Positions 14,733 through 19,063 of a DNA stretch of 19,063 bases are shown one piece after another. A model generated the notes under the pieces. It had not been told where the DNA came from and did not search any database. It worked only from the letters and a program-made list of their open reading frames with translations. The position numbers and the translations under genes are program-made. The stretch is from Nitrososphaerota archaeon. GTDB taxonomy: Archaea; Thermoproteota; EX4484-205; JAAOZO01. Position 1 is the first letter of the stretch. Each line of letters begins with the position of its first letter. The stretch covers positions 1 through 19,063 of the forward strand of contig JAAOZO010000130.1 in NCBI GenBank assembly GCA_011605715.1, read 5' to 3'.

Positions 14733-15377
14733 ATGAAAAACAACTTAAGCCAGAAAATTGCTCATGTAACATCGATAATATTGTCTAACCCTATAGTAGA
14801 CAGTATTTTTGCTTTTATAATAGCATTAAACGAATCTTTCGTAAAGAACGGAAGTTATGATGTAAAAATAGCGTTAGTGTCTACGTTCTTGCTTGGTATT
14901 GCTCCTTACTCTGGAGCTTTTGTAATGTACTTAAGAAACAAAAGCGACATCTTTGTGAGTGAGCGAGAGAAAAGACCTATCCTCATGATTGCTGGTATGA
15001 TACCTCTGTTTTTAAGTGCGTTTTACTTCTACTACATAGGCTATATGTGGCTCTCTGCTCTTGCAACAATCTTCTTTTTAGAATCTCTCGTTTACTTCCT
15101 AATAACTTTAAGGTGGAAAATAAGTTTACACGTTTCTGGATTAAGTATACCCCTAACTACTATGAGTACTATGATCGTAAAGTGGAGTGCTGTTGCAATA
15201 AGTGGTACTCTCGCATTCTTAAACTTTGTTCTAACGTTTGTTGGTTTCATTATGTTACCAGTTTTAATGTGGGCTAGAGTTAAAGTTGGTGCTCACACAT
15301 GGTCACAAGTTATAGTTAGCGCAGTCCTTTCCATCCTAATGACGTACTATGGCTTAACAATTTTTGGTGTTCAATAA
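14733..15377 (+). CDS. PAP2-superfamily-like membrane protein
   Basis: A 214-residue polytopic membrane protein with about six helices. It has the variant phosphatase motifs of the PAP2-like group: SEREKRP (76-82), KISLHVSG (129-136, replacing the classical PSGH) and RVKVGAHTWSQVIVSA (182-197, replacing SRxxxxxHxxxD). Conserved histidines 133 and 188 are kept. Members of the superfamily remove phosphate from lipid phosphates, including polyprenyl and phosphatidyl types. In this divergent group the substrate is not established. It could serve the dolichol-phosphate cycle behind N-glycosylation, which would suit the sequon-rich surface proteins nearby, but that is inference. Nothing on the plus strand is close enough for an operon. 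Confidence 0.78.
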   Translation: MKNNLSQKIAHVTSIILSNPIVDSIFAFIIALNESFVKNGSYDVKIALVSTFLLGIAPYSGAFVMYLRNKSDIFVSEREKRPILMIAGMIPLFLSAFYFYYIGYMWLSALATIFFLESLVYFLITLRWKISLHVSGLSIPLTTMSTMIVKWSAVAISGTLAFLNFVLTFVGFIMLPVLMWARVKVGAHTWSQVIVSAVLSILMTYYGLTIFGVQ

Positions 15378-15435
15378 AAATTAAATTTACAAAGTTCGAT
15401 AATAAAGCTTAGAGTTTTAGCTCCGAGACGAATTG

Positions 15436-15488
15436 TCGTTGGCACTCTCCGTGGCTGAAGTCGGGAGGTTTGCTTCTAGTGCAACATG
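15436..15488. other. GC-rich hairpin ending near ACA: RNA candidate
   Basis: GTTGGCACT (15438-15446) pairs with AGTGCAAC (15478-15485) leaving one bulged G. Directly inside, CTCCG (15447-15451) pairs with CGGGAG (15462-15467) leaving one bulged G. A ten-base one-sided internal loop, 15468-15477, lies on the 3' arm. ACA at 15484-15486 lies 16 bases from the start of that loop, as in H/ACA guides, but a canonical two-sided pocket is absent. Without an ORF, this 13-bp element in AT-rich DNA is a structured RNA candidate of unknown class. Confidence 0.4.
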
Positions 15489-15506
15489 AATTAATTAACC
15501 CTATAA

Positions 15507-15516
15507 CTTTTAAATA
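15507..15516 (+). promoter_or_regulatory. TATA box of the hps-GT4 pair
   Basis: CTTTTAAATA predicts transcription from about 15538, after the GTG at 15534 and just before the ATG at 15543. This favours the ATG as the start of the hexulose-phosphate synthase. Confidence 0.6.
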
Positions 15517-15542
15517 CTGTTTCCATCGATAAGGTGCTCAAA

Positions 15543-16205
15543 ATGAATAAAGCTTCCTTGGGTAGTTTAAAGTATCTTCAGATAGCTTTAGACTTCATAA
15601 ACTTAAATTCTGCTTTAGAACTTACGAGAAAGATTCCAAAGGAAAAGGACATAATCTTTGAAGTAGGAACACCTCTTATCAAGTCTGAGGGCGTTCGAGC
15701 TATAAGCGCAATTAAGAATGAAGTAAAAGAAAACATTGTTATAGCTGACTTAAAGACTCTCGATGTTGGAGAAATTGAAGTTGAAATCGCAAAACTTGGA
15801 AAGGCAGACGGAGCAGTAGTTTCAGCGTTGGCTCCAAAGAAGACAATCGAGAAATTTTTAGCAGCGTGTAGAAAGGCTGACATGATTGCCGTTGTTGATC
15901 TAATTGGATACACTGGAGACTTAAATAAGCTTAAAGAATTTAGCGAAAGCATAGACGTACTACTTTTCCATTCTGGAATTGACGAAGGAAGTGACATAGA
16001 CTATGCAGTAAAGAGAGCAAGAGAGATAAAAGAAATGTTTCCTGAAATTGCATTAGCTATGGCTGGAGGTTTAACTTCAAAAGAAATTTTGTTACTATTG
16101 AACTACAGTGTAGATATTTTTGTAGTTGGGCGATACATAACAAAAGCACAAGACCCGGCAGAAAAAACACTTGAAATTCTAAACATAATCAGAAAACAGA
16201 AATGA
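15543..16205 (+). CDS. hps: 3-hexulose-6-phosphate synthase (OMPDC superfamily)
   Basis: A TIM-barrel enzyme that interconverts D-arabino-hexulose 6-phosphate with ribulose 5-phosphate and formaldehyde. In archaea without a full pentose phosphate pathway it is normally used toward ribulose 5-phosphate for nucleotide synthesis. From the ATG it is 220 residues. Signatures: YLQIALD (Asp17), FEVGTPLIKSEG (39-50), ADLKTLDVG (68-76, with Asp69, Lys71, Asp74), VVDLIG (117-122), LFHSGID (141-147) and AMAGGLT (172-178). EVGTPLIKSEG separates it from true orotidine-5-phosphate decarboxylase. The partner isomerase (6-phospho-3-hexuloisomerase) is not fused and not in the window. A GTG at 15534 would add three residues but lies upstream of the predicted transcript start. 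Its stop overlaps the next ATG by four bases. Confidence 0.9.
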   Translation: MNKASLGSLKYLQIALDFINLNSALELTRKIPKEKDIIFEVGTPLIKSEGVRAISAIKNEVKENIVIADLKTLDVGEIEVEIAKLGKADGAVVSALAPKKTIEKFLAACRKADMIAVVDLIGYTGDLNKLKEFSESIDVLLFHSGIDEGSDIDYAVKRAREIKEMFPEIALAMAGGLTSKEILLLLNYSVDIFVVGRYITKAQDPAEKTLEILNIIRKQK

Positions 16206-17341
16206 AACTTGGTTTGTTTAGTGAATCATACTATCCATCAGTTGATGGGGTATCAAAATTTATTCAAGATTTCAAAGAAGTTCTTACGTTAGATGGTTTC
16301 GAGGTTTATGTTTATACTTCCATCCCAGGCCCAAAAGAAGATAGAGTTAAAAGAATCTCTTCTTTACCTTTTCCACTTTACGAACAGTACTGGCTATCTT
16401 ACTTCTGGATTGACAAGTTCATAGAACATGCAAAAAAAGACAAGATAGATGTCGTTCATATTCAAACACCATTTTTCTCAGGCATTGGTGGAATTGCTTA
16501 TGCACGTAACAATGGAATACCAATAGTTGGGACATTTCATAGCAACTTAAGAGATATGGCTTCTGCAATTGGTAACTCCCCAGCAGTTGTTGCAGTTGCT
16601 GAAGTTGTAAATGAATACTCCGCTCTTGTTTACAACAACTGTGACATAGTAACAGTTCCAACACGTTCGATGCTTGAATTTATGCGGAACTCAGGTCTAA
16701 AAACAAAAACAGAAATTATACCACCTGGATTAAATCTAAAAAAGTACGAAAACTTCAAAACTAACATTAACTTGAGAGAATACTTAAAAATACCAGAAGA
16801 AGCAAAAATAATACTTTACTTAGGAAGAATAACTATAGATAAGGGTGTCTACTTGCTACTTAATTCGTTCGAAAAAGTAAGACGTAGAGTGAAGGACGTT
16901 TACCTTATTTATGCAGGTACTGGCCCAGAAATAAAAAGGCTAAGATTTGAGGTAATCAAAAGGAACCTTAGCGAGGTAGTAAGAGTCCTAGGCTATGTGT
17001 CGGAAGACCTGAAAGCTTCTTTATTAAAAGAAGCGTATTTACAAGTCTTGCCGTCCAGAGGAGACACTTTTGGATTAGTTCTAGCTGAAGGTATGGCTTT
17101 TGGAAAAGTCGTAATAGCTTCGAATAAAGGCGGAATGAAAGATTGGGTAAAGGACGGAGAAACTGGGTTAATTTTTAACATGGATGAGGAAAATGGACTA
17201 GAAGAAAAGATAGAGTATGCCTTAATGGAAGACCTAACTCAAATGGGAGAAAATGCGAAGAAATGGGTTTTACAAAATTTAGATATTAAAGTTATTACGA
17301 AAAAGTTTGAAGAAATATATGAAAGGCTGAAAGTTACATAA
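16202..17341 (+). CDS. GT4-family glycosyltransferase
   Basis: A 379-residue retaining GT-B glycosyltransferase (family 4) that probably transfers a sugar from a nucleotide donor to a lipid or glycan acceptor at the cytoplasmic membrane face. The N-terminal acceptor domain starts MKLGLFSESYYPSVDGVSKF and contains DVVHIQTPFF and VGTFHSN (109-115). The donor domain has LYLGRITIDKGVYLLL (206-220), AGTGPE (238-243) and SRGDTFGLVLAEGMAFGK (285-302). The usual EX7E appears as Asp288-x7-Glu296, as in SQD2-like members. It starts by ATGA overlap with the hexulose-phosphate synthase gene, so translation is probably coupled. The acceptor is not predictable; lipid glycosylation or the N-glycan route are possible. 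Confidence 0.93.
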   Translation: MKLGLFSESYYPSVDGVSKFIQDFKEVLTLDGFEVYVYTSIPGPKEDRVKRISSLPFPLYEQYWLSYFWIDKFIEHAKKDKIDVVHIQTPFFSGIGGIAYARNNGIPIVGTFHSNLRDMASAIGNSPAVVAVAEVVNEYSALVYNNCDIVTVPTRSMLEFMRNSGLKTKTEIIPPGLNLKKYENFKTNINLREYLKIPEEAKIILYLGRITIDKGVYLLLNSFEKVRRRVKDVYLIYAGTGPEIKRLRFEVIKRNLSEVVRVLGYVSEDLKASLLKEAYLQVLPSRGDTFGLVLAEGMAFGKVVIASNKGGMKDWVKDGETGLIFNMDEENGLEEKIEYALMEDLTQMGENAKKWVLQNLDIKVITKKFEEIYERLKVT

Positions 17342-17342
17342 A

Positions 17343-17380
17343 CTGTTTTTCTAATTCAATCCAACTCTTCAATATTTTTC
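17343..17380 (+). terminator. T-rich tracts after the GT4 gene
   Basis: TTTTTCT at about 17346 and ATTTTTCTATTT at about 17372 follow the GT4 stop on the plus strand. Archaeal termination at such tracts is plausible. I see no gene in the remaining 17380-17540 and no convincing helix. Confidence 0.4.
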
Positions 17381-17540
17381 TATTTAGTTATAGTTCTCTT
17401 TTACTTCTCGCTTCTCACAATCTAATCAAGAAAATCGTTACTCTCTAGAGTCTTTCAACTTAGTTTACAGACTGGAAATTACTTCACATACAAATAAAGG
17501 TTTAGTCAACAAATCAAGAATTCTCTCGCCTAAGTAAGTG

Positions 17541-19055
17541 TCAATCTTCCGGTATTCTGTGTAGTAACATTCCTTCAACGGTTATTGGTTTTAGCCTTTG
17601 TGCTAAAGATATCGCCTCAGTTAACTTATACGTATGTTCAGAAAAAATCTCAAGAAGCTTATCTCCCTTTCTTGTGGAGTATCCTCTTTTTGCATACAAT
17701 AGTACTCCCGCTCCTTTGTCTGTTGGTGCTCCTGCAGTCCTTGCAATCTCTTTTATAGCATAGTTGCTTACTTCTACCACGTAGCCATCTGCAGGAGAAG
17801 TTATTGAAGCTCTATGCTCTCCCAGTTTTATATCTTCAGGCTTTATATTTGGATCTCCACCTTGGGCTTCAATTATTTCATGCATTTTCTGTAAAGCTTT
17901 TCCTGAAGAAAGAAGAGACATTGCCAAATCTTTTCCTTGGCCTCTTGCTGCTAAACCTGAAGCTTCAAGAAGTAGACCTGCTAAAGCAGTAGCTTTTTCT
18001 CTTAGGCTTGTTGGACCCCTTCCCTCCAATGCTTCAAGCGCTTCTCTTGCTTCTAAGGCTGGGCCAACTGCATGACCAACAGGTTGATCTCCATACGTTA
18101 CTCCACAAACAGTATGGATTCCTAGTCGCCTACCAAGTTCTATGAACTTTGAAGCCAACTCTCTTGCTTCTTCTTCGTTTGAAAGTTTCGTTCCCTTTCC
18201 AACAGGTAAATCAACTACGAGGTAGTTAACACCAACAGCCAACTTTTTTGACATAACGCTTGCTAGAAGCTGACTTATGGGATCAATTGACAATGGATGT
18301 TCTACTCTGCTTATAAACAAGTCGTCTGCTGGCGAAAGACCAAGCTTACCTCCCCAAACTATTGCTCCTCCAACCTTTAAGGCAACTTCTTTAAATTCTT
18401 TTGGAGATAGCTCTACAGGTGCTAAGACTTCCATTGTATCTGCTGTTCCACTTGGGCTAGTTATGGATCTACTTGAAGTTTTGGGGATAAGTAAACCTGC
18501 CGCAGCAACGATGGGCACTATGAGCAAAGAAACCTTGTTTCCCGGCACTCCACCAATCGAATGTTTTTCATAAACAGTTCGGTCGAAACTTATTTTTTCT
18601 CCTAGATCTGCCATAGCCCTAGTTAAGTTTTCTATGTCTTCGATTTCCATTTTTCGATACATTTGCGCAACTATAAAACTTGTAAGTTCTACATCACTTA
18701 GTCTGCCTAAGATAGTATCTTTTACTATCTCATAGTAATGTTCTTTGCTTAATTTCTCACCTGACAAGAAATTCCTTATTGCTATTGCAGACAATGACAT
18801 AGACTCATAGCTCACTGAAACAGTTTCTCCTTCCTTTATTTTTAGTTCGTCAGCTAAAGCAGGATCAACAATTATTTCATCGTTTGGTACTAGAGAATTA
18901 AAAACAAACACTATACTTACTGCGAATTTTTCCCCTTTGATTACTTTTATTCTTGAACCATTGTCAACTCCTAATCTTCTTGCATTCTCGTAACTAATGC
19001 CAGCGCTAATGAACGTTGGGGAAAGCTTCTTTATAGTTGTTTTTAAATTCAACAA
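17541..19055 (-). CDS. deoA: AMP phosphorylase (thymidine phosphorylase family)
   Basis: Cytoplasmic enzyme that phosphorolyses AMP (also CMP, UMP) to the base and ribose 1,5-bisphosphate, the first step of the archaeal AMP pathway leading toward RuBisCO. The 504-residue product matches archaeal AMP phosphorylase over its length (about 503). It has an N-terminal beta domain (1-85), then KHSIGGVPGNK (164-174), IPKTSSRSITSPSGTAD (190-206), WGGKLGLSPADD (234-245), TYGDQPVGHAVGPALEAREAL, EAQGGDPNIKPEDI, and the C-terminal barrel-sandwich domain ending EGMLLHRI. The extended N-terminus and the SPSGTAD segment distinguish it from bacterial thymidine phosphorylase. The start shown is TTG at 19055, with a TTG also at 19052; the frame is open to the window edge, so the true start may lie just outside. 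RuBisCO and the isomerase are not in the window. Confidence 0.93.
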   Translation of the reverse strand: MLNLKTTIKKLSPTFISAGISYENARRLGVDNGSRIKVIKGEKFAVSIVFVFNSLVPNDEIIVDPALADELKIKEGETVSVSYESMSLSAIAIRNFLSGEKLSKEHYYEIVKDTILGRLSDVELTSFIVAQMYRKMEIEDIENLTRAMADLGEKISFDRTVYEKHSIGGVPGNKVSLLIVPIVAAAGLLIPKTSSRSITSPSGTADTMEVLAPVELSPKEFKEVALKVGGAIVWGGKLGLSPADDLFISRVEHPLSIDPISQLLASVMSKKLAVGVNYLVVDLPVGKGTKLSNEEEARELASKFIELGRRLGIHTVCGVTYGDQPVGHAVGPALEAREALEALEGRGPTSLREKATALAGLLLEASGLAARGQGKDLAMSLLSSGKALQKMHEIIEAQGGDPNIKPEDIKLGEHRASITSPADGYVVEVSNYAIKEIARTAGAPTDKGAGVLLYAKRGYSTRKGDKLLEIFSEHTYKLTEAISLAQRLKPITVEGMLLHRIPED

Positions 19056-19063
19056 ACTACCTA

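Noticed and set aside
14614..14772. 53-residue N-terminal extension of the adenosine-specific kinase
   Set aside because: It is outside the conserved family blocks, overlaps the divergent PAP2-like gene and its promoter, and a TATA-like site fits the ATG at 14613.
15534..15542. GTG at 15534 as the start of hexulose-6-phosphate synthase
   Set aside because: The TATA box at 15507-15516 predicts a transcript start near 15538, downstream of this codon, so the ATG at 15543 is preferred.
17342..17540. Possible RNA or small gene between GT4 and AMP phosphorylase
   Set aside because: Only T-rich tracts and weak 5-bp pairings are seen; no ORF, box motifs or GC-rich helix.

Overview
The window looks like part of a thermophilic archaeal chromosome, probably from the TACK (Thermoproteota-side) lineages. 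It carries an archaeal-type tryptophanyl-tRNA synthetase, ribosomal protein S25e, AMP phosphorylase, an adenosine-specific kinase, an archaeal-style hexulose-6-phosphate synthase and a Mut7-C ribonuclease. The DNA is AT-rich, several starts are GTG or TTG, and many genes have a TATA-like box 25-35 bases before the start codon, which implies leaderless or very short-leader mRNAs. I cannot name the genus. I see no tRNA, rRNA, CRISPR array, transposase or integrase.

Layout. 1-1161 is trpS, convergent with a CBS/zinc-ribbon protein (1250-1831, minus). 1832-2329 is a gene-free stretch with two strongly self-complementary segments. 2330-2671 encodes S25e; 2796-3170 (minus) a cyclophilin-like protein; 3200-3480 holds two fully overlapping antisense small ORFs, each with its own plausible promoter; 3577-3942 encodes a small four-helix membrane protein. 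4013-5708 is a two-gene overlapping unit: a dihydroorotase-like protein that has lost its metal-binding residues, then a Mut7-C RNase. 5709-6030 contains a well-formed C/D box guide RNA on the minus strand and a perfect nested hairpin. 6031-13276 is a cell-envelope region: two very large secreted, C-terminally anchored, sequon-rich surface proteins, a two-CBS protein, and a Yip1-like membrane protein whose external loop is an octad repeat. 13320-14613 (minus) is an adenosine-specific kinase to TatD unit. 14733-15377 encodes a PAP2-like membrane protein. 15378-15542 contains another GC-rich hairpin. 15543-17341 is a translationally coupled pair, hexulose-6-phosphate synthase and a GT4 glycosyltransferase. 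17541-19055 (minus) is AMP phosphorylase, whose reading frame stays open to the window edge.

How the genes fit together. AMP phosphorylase, the adenosine-specific kinase and hexulose-6-phosphate synthase all belong to archaeal nucleoside/pentose-phosphate metabolism, but they are in separate transcription units. The surface proteins, Yip1-like protein, PAP2-like protein and GT4 suggest an envelope and glycan neighbourhood. The most unusual items are the metal-site-less dihydroorotase homologue, the octad-repeat ectodomain, and the intergenic structured RNA candidates.
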